50,734 bases of DNA from Novacetimonas hansenii JCM 7643 (GTDB taxonomy: Bacteria; Pseudomonadota; Alphaproteobacteria; Acetobacterales; Acetobacteraceae), in the NCBI RefSeq assembly GCF_000964405.1, contig NZ_BANE01000067.1, positions 1 through 50,734 on the forward strand. Direction: 5' to 3'. Made by a program: the position numbers and the translations under genes. Below, piece by piece: positions 1-8,553 of the stretch (positions within the stretch are counted from its first letter, which is position 1; each line of letters begins with the position of its first letter). The notes beneath the pieces were generated by a model. That model worked only from the letters and a program-made list of their open reading frames with translations. It ran no database searches and was not told where the DNA came from.

Positions 1-60
1 TTTTGAAAAAAGGCGGCGTCTTCTGAAGCTTTTTAGAAAAAGCTCTACCAAAAACCTTTA
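1..60. repeat. Probable dispersed A/T-rich intergenic repeat (partial, at window edge)
   Basis: The stretch is much richer in A/T than its surroundings and contains a perfect 8-bp inverted repeat, AGCTTTTT at 27-34 and AAAAAGCT at 37-44, followed by a CTACCAAAAAC block. From memory this resembles an interspersed sequence found many times between genes in Komagataeibacter/Gluconacetobacter chromosomes. Only one copy is in this window, so its repeated nature cannot be shown here. It is cut by the window start. Confidence 0.4.
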
Positions 61-68
61 TAATTTCA

Positions 69-100
69 GGGTGTTATAAAGCCTGACTTTTCAAACACCC
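69..100 (-). terminator. Possible 3' hairpin of the emrAB-nudix operon
   Basis: Just past the Nudix stop codon, GGGTGTT (69-75) and AACACCC (94-100) can pair. Inside the loop AAAG and CTTT can pair again. No clear U-run follows on the minus strand, so this is a weak terminator candidate. Confidence 0.25.
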
Positions 101-101
101 C

Positions 102-506
102 TTACAACTGGCGAAGCGCAGGCATGACCTGAGTGCGCAGCAGCGGGGCCAACAGTGGCTCGGCCTTGGGATCATGAAGGTCAATCCAGCGAATTTCCGC
201 AATTTCCGCCTGCGCCTGTGGAACGCCTGACAGGTCCGCCAGCCAGATATCGGCATGCACCGTCCGCCCGGCCTCATGCGCGGCAGGGGCCTTATACCGC
301 CCCAATGGCCGCGCACCACCCGGGTGCAGGGCACAACCCAGTTCCTCCATCACTTCACGTTGCAAGGCGGCAAGACCTTCTTCCCCGGGTTCGGGCTTTC
401 CCCCCGGCAGCATGAACAGTCCCGTCCCCACCTTACGCACGCACAACAGGGCGCCATCACGGACGATCGCGGCACAGGCAACGCGGATGTCCCCATCCGC
501 CGCCAT
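102..506 (-). CDS. Nudix hydrolase
   Basis: This 134-residue protein has a complete Nudix box: G36, E42, R50-E51, E54-E55 and G57 fit the pattern G-x5-E-x7-R-E-U-x-E-E-x-G-U. Such enzymes hydrolyse nucleoside diphosphates linked to another group, using Mg2+ held by the box glutamates. The short single-domain form resembles MutT-like or ADP-ribose pyrophosphatase-like housecleaning enzymes, but the substrate cannot be read from sequence. Its ATG shares one base with the stop codon of the upstream transporter (TAATG), so it is probably translationally coupled as the last gene of the emrA-emrB-nudix operon. It is likely cytoplasmic. Pairing with a drug efflux pair may be incidental. Confidence 0.9.
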   Translation of the reverse strand: MAADGDIRVACAAIVRDGALLCVRKVGTGLFMLPGGKPEPGEEGLAALQREVMEELGCALHPGGARPLGRYKAPAAHEAGRTVHADIWLADLSGVPQAQAEIAEIRWIDLHDPKAEPLLAPLLRTQVMPALRQL

Positions 507-2080
507 TACTTGTCCCCTCCCTTGAGCGGCGACATCAGGAAGCAGAACGGCACCACCAGAAGCGATCCGATCCCAAGGATCATGAACACCTCGTTATAGG
601 CAAGGATCGCGATCTGTTTGGAAAACTGCTGGTACAGCTTTCCCATGGCCACGGAATTGACGACAGGTTCGGCAAAGCCCCGCGCCACCGCCGCGATACG
701 CGCCTGTGACAGATATTCGTTAAAGGGCTGATGGAACGGCGTCATCCAGTGGACCATATTGCTCTGATGTGCCTGGCGCAGTTCCGTCACCATCGCTGTC
801 GCCCCGGAGATACTGAGCGATCCCAGCACATTGCGCGCCATGCTGAACAACGCGGAACCATCGGCATTAAGTTCACGCGGCAAGGTGGCATAGGTGATGG
901 TCGAAATCGGCACGAACAGGAAAGCCATGGTGGCCGTCTGGCTCATACGGAACAAGACGAGATGGCGGAAATCCAGTGCCGGGACCAGCCGCGCCGACCA
1001 CAACATCGACATGCCCATCAGGAAAAAGCCAAAGGCGATGATGTAACGCAGTTGCACCTTTTTCATCGCCATGCCGACAAGCGGGATCAGGATGATGACG
1101 GCCACACCGCCGGGCGACAGGATCAGGCCCGACAGGGTCGCGGTATAGCCCATGACCTGCTGCGCAAACTGCGGCACGATAATGGCAGAGGAATAGAGCA
1201 ACGCCCCCACCGCCCCCATCAGCGCAGTGCCGACCGCGAAATTCCTGTCCTTGAACACCCTTAAATCCACGGCCGGTTTCTTGGTATGCAACAGCCAGGC
1301 AATGGCCCCGCCGATACCCAGCACCGCCAGGATCGCCATGATGACAATGATGCGCGACCCGAACCAGTCTTCGTCCTCGCCACGATCGACCGCGACCTCC
1401 AGACAGCCGAACCCGATGGTGATCAGGCCGATCCCGATGAAATCCAGCGGGGCCGGCTGCTTGCGCGCCCATGGCGGGTCCTCGATCATAAACGACACCG
1501 CAACCGTCGCCAGTGCGCCGACGGGCACATTGATGAAGAACACCCACCGCCACGAATAATTGTCGGTAATCCACCCCCCGAGCGACGGCCCGATGACGGG
1601 GGCCACCACGGTTGCAATCGCCGTCAGGCCAAAGGCCGCAGCGCGTTTTGCCGGGGGAAAGGTATCAAGGATGATCGATTGCTGGTTCGGTTGCAGGCCG
1701 CCCCCGAAAAACCCCTGCAACAGGCGGAAGAAGATCAGTTCAGGCAGGCTGGTCGAAATTCCGCACAGGAACGAAGAGATCGAGAACATCGAAATACATA
1801 TCAGGAAGTATTTCTTTCGCCCGAACAGCTTCCCCAGCCAGCCGGAAATGGTCAGCACGATGCCGTTGGCGACAAGGTAGGATGTCAGCGTCCATGTCGC
1901 ATCATCATAGGTGGACGACAGGTTCCCCGCGATGTGCGGCAGGGAGACGTTGACGATGGTGGTGTCAAGGATCTCCATGAACGCGGCAACCGTGACCACC
2001 ACGGCAATCAGCCACGGATTATGCTTCGGCTTCCACGCCTGTTCGGCGTGGCCATCGGTGGGGGCTGCCGCCGCACTCAT
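506..2080 (-). CDS. emrB: EmrB-type MFS multidrug efflux transporter (DHA2 family)
   Basis: The 524-residue protein is an inner-membrane proton-driven exporter with the 14-helix DHA2 pattern. The first helix carries MEILDTTIVNVSLPHIAGN, the typical DHA2 D1 motif with its acidic residue, and a loop G-x-L-x-x-x-x-GRKK motif (KLFGRKKYF) follows helix 2. The family normally works with an EmrA adaptor and an outer membrane TolC-like channel. The EmrA gene lies directly upstream and overlaps by 4 bases (ATGA). Substrates are probably hydrophobic drugs, uncouplers or organic acids, but this is family knowledge. Length matches EmrB (about 512). The outer membrane partner is not adjacent. Confidence 0.93.
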   Translation of the reverse strand: MSAAAAPTDGHAEQAWKPKHNPWLIAVVVTVAAFMEILDTTIVNVSLPHIAGNLSSTYDDATWTLTSYLVANGIVLTISGWLGKLFGRKKYFLICISMFSISSFLCGISTSLPELIFFRLLQGFFGGGLQPNQQSIILDTFPPAKRAAAFGLTAIATVVAPVIGPSLGGWITDNYSWRWVFFINVPVGALATVAVSFMIEDPPWARKQPAPLDFIGIGLITIGFGCLEVAVDRGEDEDWFGSRIIVIMAILAVLGIGGAIAWLLHTKKPAVDLRVFKDRNFAVGTALMGAVGALLYSSAIIVPQFAQQVMGYTATLSGLILSPGGVAVIILIPLVGMAMKKVQLRYIIAFGFFLMGMSMLWSARLVPALDFRHLVLFRMSQTATMAFLFVPISTITYATLPRELNADGSALFSMARNVLGSLSISGATAMVTELRQAHQSNMVHWMTPFHQPFNEYLSQARIAAVARGFAEPVVNSVAMGKLYQQFSKQIAILAYNEVFMILGIGSLLVVPFCFLMSPLKGGDK

Positions 2081-3168
2081 CGCGTGAAGACCGTGGGTTC
2101 GACCGACAGGCCAAGCGACAGCGGCAGGTCAGGACGCAGCCCTTCGTCGATCAGGATCTTGACGGGGACGCGCTGGACGATCTTGACGTAATTGCCCGTG
2201 GCGTTTTCTGGCGGGAAGGCGCTGAAGGTCGCACCGGTGCCCAGCTGCAACGAATCAACATGCCCCTTCAGCTTCAGGAACGGATAGGCGTCAACCGCGA
2301 TATCCACCTTCTGCCCCGGACGCATGTTCGCAAGCTGCGTTTCCTTGTAATTGGCGACGATCCACACCTCGGGCTCCACGATGGAAAAGAGCGTCTGCCC
2401 CACCTGTGCAAGGGTGCCGCGCTCGATATTACGCTGCGAGATCCAGCCATCATGCGGTGCGCGGATCACGGTCCATTCAAGGTTCAGCTCCGCCTGCCGC
2501 AGCCGGGCTTCCGCCTCATGCTCCTGCGCCTGCGCCTGGGAAACCTTGCTCTGCGTGCTGGAAATATTGGGCTCCACCGGCAGGGCCTGCTGCAATTCGC
2601 CCTGCGCCTGCAACACGCGGGCCTTTGCCTCGTCCAATGCCGCGGTGGCGTAATCTATGTCCTGCTGCGACGTGGCGGCACGGGCAACGGAATGCTGCCG
2701 CCTGAAATCGGTCTGCGCGCGGAATTCCTGCGCCTGTGCGCCCTGCAACGCGCCTTGTGCCGCCAGCAGGTGGCCGGGGAAGTTCTTCTGCGCAACGGCA
2801 AGCATCAGTTCGGAACTTGCAACCTGTGCGCGGGCCATTTCCAGGTTGGCCGCGGCCTGGTCGCGTTCGGCGCGCCAGTCACGGTCATCAAGCCTCGCAA
2901 GGACCTGCCCTTCATGGACGAACTGGTTGTCATTGACCAGCAGCTCGGTCACGTAACCACGCACATGCGGTGCGATCGTGACCGCACGGCCAGAGGTAAA
3001 CGCGTCATCGGTCTCCACCTCGCCCCGATGCAGGAACCAGTACACCGCCGCAGCAAGGACCAGCGCGACGAGTACCGCGATCAAGATGATCTTGCGGGAC
3101 GATTTTTCCGTGGGCTTGTGGTCGCTTGCCTGTGCTTTGTCTGGCGTCTGGGCTTCATCACCGGCCAT
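2077..3168 (-). CDS. emrA: EmrA-type periplasmic adaptor (HlyD family)
   Basis: The 363-residue membrane fusion protein links EmrB to an outer membrane channel. A short cytoplasmic Lys/Asp-rich head is followed by one transmembrane helix (about residues 27-46, IILIAVLVALVLAAAVYWFL). Next come a lipoyl-type half (VTIAPHVRGYVTELLVNDNQ), a long Ala/Gln-rich coiled-coil hairpin (about 95-225) and the second lipoyl half with VIRAPHDGWIS. A good ribosome site (TGAGGGA, 6-7 bases before ATG) fixes the start. It heads the operon emrA-emrB-nudix, preceded by a TetR-like palindrome. Length is slightly below E. coli EmrA (390). Confidence 0.92.
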   Translation of the reverse strand: MAGDEAQTPDKAQASDHKPTEKSSRKIILIAVLVALVLAAAVYWFLHRGEVETDDAFTSGRAVTIAPHVRGYVTELLVNDNQFVHEGQVLARLDDRDWRAERDQAAANLEMARAQVASSELMLAVAQKNFPGHLLAAQGALQGAQAQEFRAQTDFRRQHSVARAATSQQDIDYATAALDEAKARVLQAQGELQQALPVEPNISSTQSKVSQAQAQEHEAEARLRQAELNLEWTVIRAPHDGWISQRNIERGTLAQVGQTLFSIVEPEVWIVANYKETQLANMRPGQKVDIAVDAYPFLKLKGHVDSLQLGTGATFSAFPPENATGNYVKIVQRVPVKILIDEGLRPDLPLSLGLSVEPTVFTR

Positions 3169-3223
3169 GTGGTTCCCTCATTTCGTGCGATTCGTATCTT
3201 CCGGCTTCGCGCAGCGCGACCGT

Positions 3224-3246
3224 ATTGACCGAACGGGTCGGTCAAT
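3224..3246. promoter_or_regulatory. TetR-like operator palindrome before emrA
   Basis: ATTGACCGA (3224-3232) and TCGGTCAAT (3238-3246) form a perfect 9-bp inverted repeat around a 5-bp spacer. It lies 56-78 bases upstream of the emrA start. The GACCGA/TCGGTC half-sites are typical of TetR/AcrR-family operators, and the minus-strand half-site also contains a TTGACC that could serve as a -35. No TetR gene lies next to it, so a regulator, if there is one, is encoded elsewhere. Confidence 0.6.
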
Positions 3247-3318
3247 GCATGGCACGAACGCGAAGCGACTTCAACCATCGTGCATGGCTTATTCGCCCCT
3301 AATGCACCAGCAGGCGCA

Positions 3319-5118
3319 CTACAGGCCAAAAGCCTGTGTTCGGACCATACGGGCATAGACGCCGTCATGGCGCATCAGGTCATCGTGGGTGCCACGTTCG
3401 ACGGCCCGCCCTTCGGCCATCACGACCACCAGATCTGCGGAACGAATGGTGGACAGGCGATGGGCGACGATGATGGTCGTCCGCCCGTGACGCAGATGCG
3501 CCAGCGCCTGCTGCACGGTGGCCTCGCTTTCGCTGTCAAGCGCGCTTGTCGCCTCGTCCAGCAGCAGGATGCGCGGATTGCGCAGCAGCGCACGCGCCAG
3601 GGCGACACGTTGACGCTGCCCCCCCGACAACCTCTGCCCCCCCGGCCCGACGATGGTGTCATACCCATCGGGCAACGCCATGATGAACGCGTCCGCCGCC
3701 GCCGCACGGGCTGCCGCACGCATCTGCGTTTCATCGGCATGGCGGTTGCCCATGCGGATATTGTCCCCCACCGACATGTCGAACAGCAGCGAATCCTGAC
3801 TGACATAGGCAATGGCATCGCGCAGGTCCGACAGGATCAGGTGGCGCAGATCCTCCCCATCCAGCACGATTCCGCCGCCGGACACGTCATGCAGGCGCGG
3901 CACCAGCGACAGGGCCGTGGACTTCCCCGCCCCCGATGCCCCCACCAGTGCAACGGTCGTACCGGGACGGGCAACGAAATCCAGCCCCGCCAGCCCCATC
4001 CGCCCGTCGGGATAGACGAAGGACACATCATTGAAACGCAGATCCCCCCGCCCGGCGGGCAGGGGCCGCGCGTCGGCGGACTGACACACTGCGGCGGGTT
4101 CATCAATGACCTCAAAGACACGCTGTAACCCGCCCATGCCTTCTTGCAGCGCGACATTGAGCGTGCCAAGCGCGCGCAGCGGCCGCGCCGCAAGCAGCAG
4201 CGCTGCGACAAAACCGGAAAAATCCCCCAGCGTCGCGCCACCCTGCGTCGCGCGCCACCCGGCAAAACCAAGCACCGCCGCCACCGCGATCCCGCCCAGC
4301 ACCTCCAGCATCGGGTCCACGCGCGCACGCCCCCGCGCAATGCGCAGCAGGCCGGCATGCAGCATGTCGAGGACATGGTTCGCGCGCGTCTGCTCCACCG
4401 CCTCCAGCCCATAGACGCGGATGGTACGGGCCTGTGCAAAGCTTTCGGTCAGCAACGCGGCAGTACTGCCTGTCTGTTCATGCACCCCCCCCGATTCCCG
4501 GCGCAGGCGCTTACCCAGCCTGCGCACGGGCATTGCGGCGATGGGATACAGCACGGCGGCGATCAGGCTGAGTTCCCAATCCATGTAGAACATCGACACG
4601 ATCAGGCCGACGACCGTCACGCCATCGCCAAGCGCGTTGGTCGCACGGATCATCGCCTCGCGGATGGAAACGGCATCGGTGGTGAACCGCGCGGCCAGCC
4701 GGGCCGGGGCCTCCGCCTCGATGCGGGAGATGTCGGCATTCACCAGATGGGCGAACATCCGCCCCTGCAGACCCCGGATGACCGACAGGACCAGCCCCTG
4801 CACCGCAACACTCTGCCCATATTGGGAAATGGCCTTGGCCGTGGTGATCAGGACCACCAGAATCGGAACCTGATACAGGATGCGCCTGTCCTGCGTTGCG
4901 AACATGTCCAGCGCACGCTGGATCACCAGCGGATACAGTGCGCTGAAGACCGCCATCAGGGCCGTCAGCACCACCACCCCCGCGATGCGCAGGCGATAAT
5001 GGCTCAGCTCCTCGCGCCACAACCGACGGGCAAGCCCGTCGGCTGACGCCGGGGCATGGGGATCTGGCGGCATTATTTTTCCGGCGGCATCGGGCCGCGT
5101 CGATCGAACAACGTTCAT
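3319..5118 (-). CDS. ABC transporter, fused permease/ATPase (MsbA/ABCB type)
   Basis: The 599-residue half-transporter has six N-terminal membrane helices (about residues 40-330) and a C-terminal nucleotide-binding domain. Walker A GASGAGKS is at 393-400, the Q-loop SQD near 440, the signature LSGGQ at 497-501, Walker B ILLLDE near 517-522, and the switch His in IIVAHRLST near 557. All catalytic residues are present. Half-size exporters of this class act as homodimers in the inner membrane. MsbA-like lipid A flipping is the commonest role, but drug or peptide export cannot be excluded. An alternative start is Met16 (5073), which also has a purine-rich upstream stretch. Upstream lies a 13-bp repeat array and then cca, on the same strand. 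Confidence 0.88.
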   Translation of the reverse strand: MNVVRSTRPDAAGKIMPPDPHAPASADGLARRLWREELSHYRLRIAGVVVLTALMAVFSALYPLVIQRALDMFATQDRRILYQVPILVVLITTAKAISQYGQSVAVQGLVLSVIRGLQGRMFAHLVNADISRIEAEAPARLAARFTTDAVSIREAMIRATNALGDGVTVVGLIVSMFYMDWELSLIAAVLYPIAAMPVRRLGKRLRRESGGVHEQTGSTAALLTESFAQARTIRVYGLEAVEQTRANHVLDMLHAGLLRIARGRARVDPMLEVLGGIAVAAVLGFAGWRATQGGATLGDFSGFVAALLLAARPLRALGTLNVALQEGMGGLQRVFEVIDEPAAVCQSADARPLPAGRGDLRFNDVSFVYPDGRMGLAGLDFVARPGTTVALVGASGAGKSTALSLVPRLHDVSGGGIVLDGEDLRHLILSDLRDAIAYVSQDSLLFDMSVGDNIRMGNRHADETQMRAAARAAAADAFIMALPDGYDTIVGPGGQRLSGGQRQRVALARALLRNPRILLLDEATSALDSESEATVQQALAHLRHGRTTIIVAHRLSTIRSADLVVVMAEGRAVERGTHDDLMRHDGVYARMVRTQAFGL

Positions 5119-5184
5119 ACGGCCCTATAAACTCCTGCATGCCTTTAATGCAAAACCGGTTCGTGTTTTTTTTCATCGCCCCAG

Positions 5185-5249
5185 AAAAACGGCACTTAAA
5201 AACGGCACCCAAAAACGGGACGGAAAACCGGCACGGAAAAACCGGGACA
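5185..5249. repeat. Tandem repeat array, five 13-bp units
   Basis: Five consecutive units with an exact 13-base period start at 5185, 5198, 5211, 5224 and 5237. The first two are AAAAACGGCACTT and AAAAACGGCACCC, and the rest differ by a few bases, mainly C/G changes. The array fills the gap between cca and the ABC exporter gene, both on the minus strand. On that strand it gives T-runs every 13 bases. No coding sense was seen in it. Confidence 0.85.
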
Positions 5250-5275
5250 CCACGAAATCCGGTGTGGCGTGCCCC

Positions 5276-6580
5276 TCAGGCCCCCAGCACATGCCGCAGG
5301 TGCGCAAGGCAGGCGACGCGATCCGCCACGCATCCCCCCGACAGCCACCAGTCCCGCACCTGTGCCAATATCGCCCCCACACGGGGGCCGGGCGGACATC
5401 CGGCCGCCACCACGTCGCGTCCCGCCAGTGTAAAGACCGGGCGTGGGCATCGGGTTATGATGGCACGCAGGTCGTCCCACCCGACATCGGGGCGCCCCAG
5501 CACCTCCCCCTGCCGCAGCCATGTGCGGGCGATCAGGATATCGGTCGGGTCCGCCACCAGCATGCGCGCGATCTCCGCTCCTGTCATGCCCGGATGAAGG
5601 CCATCGCCCCCGCCATGCAGTGCCCCATCATGCACCGCCCGCACGAAACGTTCATCCGCGCGCGACAGCCGCAGCCGTTGCGCCACCACCTGCATGTCCC
5701 CCACAAACAGTGCCGCGCACCGCAGCAACGCATCTGCCGGCCCATAGCAGGCCAGCAGCCGCCCAAGGCGTGAAAGGTCGTAGCCTTCGGGCAGGATACG
5801 GGCCAGCACGCCGCCATGCTCCATCAACGCCAGTGTGGCCGCAACCCGTGGTCCGCTCAGGATACGGCGCAGTTCGGACCATATCCGTTCAACCGACAGG
5901 CGTTCGACCATGGGGGCCAACGCGGTTGCCGCCGCCATGGCATCCGCATCGGGCACGTCGCCACCATAACGGGCATTGAACCGGAAAAAACGCAGGATAC
6001 GCAACGCATCCTCCGTAATACGGGCGTGCGCGTCCCCCACGAAACGCACACGTCCCGCCGCAAGGTCCGCCCGCCCGCCAAACGGATCATGCACCACGCC
6101 CGCACGGTCGCAGGACATCGCGTTGATGGTGAAATCACGCCGGGCCGCGTCCTCGCGCCAATCATCGGTCCATGCAACCTGCGCGTGGCGGCCATCGGTC
6201 TGTTCATCACGGCGCAGGGTCGTAATTTCGTAAGGGCGCCCCTCCAGCACCGCCGTCACCGTCCCATGCGCCAGTCCCGTCGGCACAACCCGGATGCCCG
6301 CAGCGCCCAGCCGCGCCATGACGTCCTGCGGGGGAAGCGCCGTGGCCATGTCCATGTCCGACACCGTACGTCCACACAACAGGTCCCGCACCGCACCGCC
6401 CACCAGCCGTGCATCAGGCACGATGTCCCATATCCGCGCCAGTGTCGCGACAGTCTCCGGCCGCGTGCGGTACAGCCGCGCCAGCGGGTCAGAGGCAAGC
6501 TGAACATGGGCAGGCTGAACGGGGGCGGACTGACGGGGCGTAGGCTGGGTGGGGGCAACTGGCGGCAGGGCATCGTTCAT
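5276..6580 (-). CDS. cca: CCA tRNA nucleotidyltransferase (class II)
   Basis: This cytoplasmic enzyme adds or repairs the CCA 3' end of tRNAs using CTP and ATP. The protein (434 residues from this start) has the class II signature: LVGGAVRDLLCG followed by the metal-binding DMD (SDMDMATALP), the RRDFTINAM motif, and the ERIWSEL helix motif. I chose the ATG at 6580 because AGGGGA lies 6-7 bases before it. An in-frame start at 6631 would overlap into the region behind the DUF1285 gene and add 17 residues unlike the family. The first 35 residues are a Pro/Gln-rich extension before the catalytic head. Related poly(A) polymerases are less likely, given the motif spacing. It sits 69 bases after the DUF1285 gene, same strand. 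Confidence 0.93.
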   Translation of the reverse strand: MNDALPPVAPTQPTPRQSAPVQPAHVQLASDPLARLYRTRPETVATLARIWDIVPDARLVGGAVRDLLCGRTVSDMDMATALPPQDVMARLGAAGIRVVPTGLAHGTVTAVLEGRPYEITTLRRDEQTDGRHAQVAWTDDWREDAARRDFTINAMSCDRAGVVHDPFGGRADLAAGRVRFVGDAHARITEDALRILRFFRFNARYGGDVPDADAMAAATALAPMVERLSVERIWSELRRILSGPRVAATLALMEHGGVLARILPEGYDLSRLGRLLACYGPADALLRCAALFVGDMQVVAQRLRLSRADERFVRAVHDGALHGGGDGLHPGMTGAEIARMLVADPTDILIARTWLRQGEVLGRPDVGWDDLRAIITRCPRPVFTLAGRDVVAAGCPPGPRVGAILAQVRDWWLSGGCVADRVACLAHLRHVLGA

Positions 6581-6649
6581 CGCCCGTCCCCTGTGCAATA
6601 AATCCCCCCACGCGCCCCGAAGCATCGGCACATCAGACGGGGCGTGGCG

Positions 6650-7420
6650 TCATTGCGCACAGCCATCCCCGTCATCATCGTCGCCCATATCCCCCTCCCT
6701 GCAACAGGGCAGGCGGCCAAGGGGGAAAAAGACCCCGCCGCTCCAGACCCCAAGGCAGGGGGCGCCGTGGCAATGCCCCGGCACCGCAAGGGCCGCAAGT
6801 TCGTAATAGACAGCCCGCGATACCCGTGCCTCGATCGGCAGGGGACCATCGCCCGGCCGCACCTGCACATACGGCACCGCCCCGGCCCCGTCCTCGTCAC
6901 AGGGACGGTCCCAGTCGACACGAATCGGATGGTCCGGCCCGGCACAGACTACCTGATCCACATTGGTGCGAAAGGACAGGACCTGGTTACGGCCACAGCC
7001 GCACCATTCAAGGCTGACGGCGACAAAGGGCGCGTCCTCCACCTCTATCGTGCCGGATTCCACCGGGGTCTGCAGCCGGAACGCCCCGGTCAGGTCACGC
7101 CGCAATGTGGAGGCGAACAGGCAGACCATCGGCTTGCGCGTAATGGGCGAGCCACGATACAGCCACGTCCCGTCCCGGCGGATCAGGAAAGGCAGCGCCC
7201 CGCATGACGGACCGCCCGGCCCCATGGATGCCCCCATGGATGGCCCCGTAGATGCCCCCGTGGCCGCGCGCGCCCCTTGCGAAGGCATGCCCGGACCGGC
7301 ATCGTGCCCATGTAGCCCGGCAACGGAACCTGCCGCAGCGGGGCGGCCAGCAGCGGGGCGCATGCCACCGAATGTGACTCTCGTCTCGAAATCGTCCGTC
7401 AAGTGCGTTAACCCGAACAT
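6650..7420 (-). CDS. DUF1285 domain protein with low-complexity insert
   Basis: The 256-residue protein belongs to the DUF1285 family. Typical parts are GALPFLIRRDGTWLYRGSPI, the RKPMVCLFASTLRR segment and VRVDWDRPC-like C-terminal strands. Function is unknown. In many alphaproteobacteria the gene lies beside moxR and cca, as here. The start at 7420 has AAGG about 8 bases upstream; a longer open frame to 8203 is opposite moxR and is not credible. Residues about 20-72 are a Pro/Gly/Ala/Met-rich insert with short repeats (TGPSMGASMGP) encoded by imperfect 12-bp units near 7220-7255. The C-terminus is strongly acidic (DDDDGDG). It is divergent from moxR, with 75 bases between the starts. Confidence 0.85.
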   Translation of the reverse strand: MFGLTHLTDDFETRVTFGGMRPAAGRPAAAGSVAGLHGHDAGPGMPSQGARAATGASTGPSMGASMGPGGPSCGALPFLIRRDGTWLYRGSPITRKPMVCLFASTLRRDLTGAFRLQTPVESGTIEVEDAPFVAVSLEWCGCGRNQVLSFRTNVDQVVCAGPDHPIRVDWDRPCDEDGAGAVPYVQVRPGDGPLPIEARVSRAVYYELAALAVPGHCHGAPCLGVWSGGVFFPLGRLPCCREGDMGDDDDGDGCAQ

Positions 7421-7495
7421 TATGAAACCTTGCTCCACCTGATATAGGGAGCAACCCCGGCTTGATGAAACCCCCGGACGTGTCAGACTGAAGGA

Positions 7496-8545
7496 ATGAT
7501 GACCTCCGATGCCTTTTCCCCCTCCCGCGCGGAGCCTGCGAACATGACGATATCCTCCCCCCCCGATGCCATACAGGCCGCGGCGATGGCCGATGCCACT
7601 GCCGCACGGCTGCGCGCCGCCCGTGCGGAGGTGGGCAAGGTCATACTGGGACAGAATCGCGTGATCGACCTTGCGCTGACATCCCTCCTCGCGGGGGGGC
7701 ATGCGCTGCTGGTGGGTGCGCCGGGGCTGGGCAAGACGTTGCTGGTCACGACCATCGGGCGGGTGATGGGCCTTGATGCACGCCGGGTGCAGTTCACGCC
7801 AGACCTGATGCCGTCTGACATCCTCGGCAGTGAAATCCTTGACGAGGACGCACAGGGGCGGCGCAGCTTCCGCTTTGTCGCCGGACCGGTTTTCTGCCAG
7901 TTGCTGATGGCCGACGAAATCAACCGCGCAAGCCCGCGCACACAGTCCGCCCTGCTGCAGGCGATGCAGGAACACCATGTCGCGATCGCAGGCACCGACC
8001 ATGCCCTGCCGCGCCCGTTCCACGTGCTGGCGACGCAGAACCCGATCGAACAGGAAGGCACCTACCCCCTGCCCGAGGCGCAGCTTGACCGCTTCATGAT
8101 GCAGATCCTGCTTGATTTCCCGGACCTTGAGGCCGAACGCGCCATGCTGCTGGCCACCACCGGCACCACGCAGGCCACGGCGGAACCTGTCATGAGCGCG
8201 CATGACGTCATCGCGGCGCAGCAGGTCGTACGCGCCCTGCCCACGGGGGAAAAGGTGGTGGACGCCATCGTCCGCCTGGTGCGCGAGGCCCGCCCGGAAA
8301 CCACCAGCACCCCCGCGATCCGCGATACCGTGGCCTGGGGCCCCGGCCCGCGTGCGGCACAGGCGCTGATGCTGGCGACGCGGGCACGCGCGCTGCTTGA
8401 CGGGCGGCTATCGCCCACGCTGGATGACGTCGCAGCACTGGCGCACCCCGTACTGGCGCACCGCATGGCCCTGACCTTTACCGCACGGGCCGAAAACCAG
8501 AAACTGGAGCAGTTGATCGACGGACTGCTTGGGCATCTGGGCTGA
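7496..8545 (+). CDS. MoxR-family AAA+ ATPase
   Basis: MoxR ATPases are chaperone-like AAA+ proteins that act on VWA-domain partners during maturation of envelope or metal complexes. Walker A GAPGLGKT is at residues 74-81, Walker B LLMADE at 136-141, and the ATQNPIEQEGTYPLPEAQLDR-type sensor segment is present. Two tandem ATGs at 7496/7499 sit right on AAGGA, which is too close. ATG 7544 (residue 17) has GGAG at a better distance and may be the real start, giving 333 residues. It heads a cluster with DUF58, BatA/DUF4159 and VWA-like genes, the classic MoxR context. Confidence 0.93.
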   Translation: MMTSDAFSPSRAEPANMTISSPPDAIQAAAMADATAARLRAARAEVGKVILGQNRVIDLALTSLLAGGHALLVGAPGLGKTLLVTTIGRVMGLDARRVQFTPDLMPSDILGSEILDEDAQGRRSFRFVAGPVFCQLLMADEINRASPRTQSALLQAMQEHHVAIAGTDHALPRPFHVLATQNPIEQEGTYPLPEAQLDRFMMQILLDFPDLEAERAMLLATTGTTQATAEPVMSAHDVIAAQQVVRALPTGEKVVDAIVRLVREARPETTSTPAIRDTVAWGPGPRAAQALMLATRARALLDGRLSPTLDDVAALAHPVLAHRMALTFTARAENQKLEQLIDGLLGHLG

Positions 8546-8553
8546 TATGGGTC

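Noticed and set aside
5185-5249. CRISPR array
   Set aside because: The 13-bp units are contiguous, with no spacers, and no cas genes are present.
7421-8203. N-terminal extension of the DUF1285 frame
   Set aside because: It runs antisense across moxR, whereas ATG 7420 has a ribosome site and begins the family-like part.
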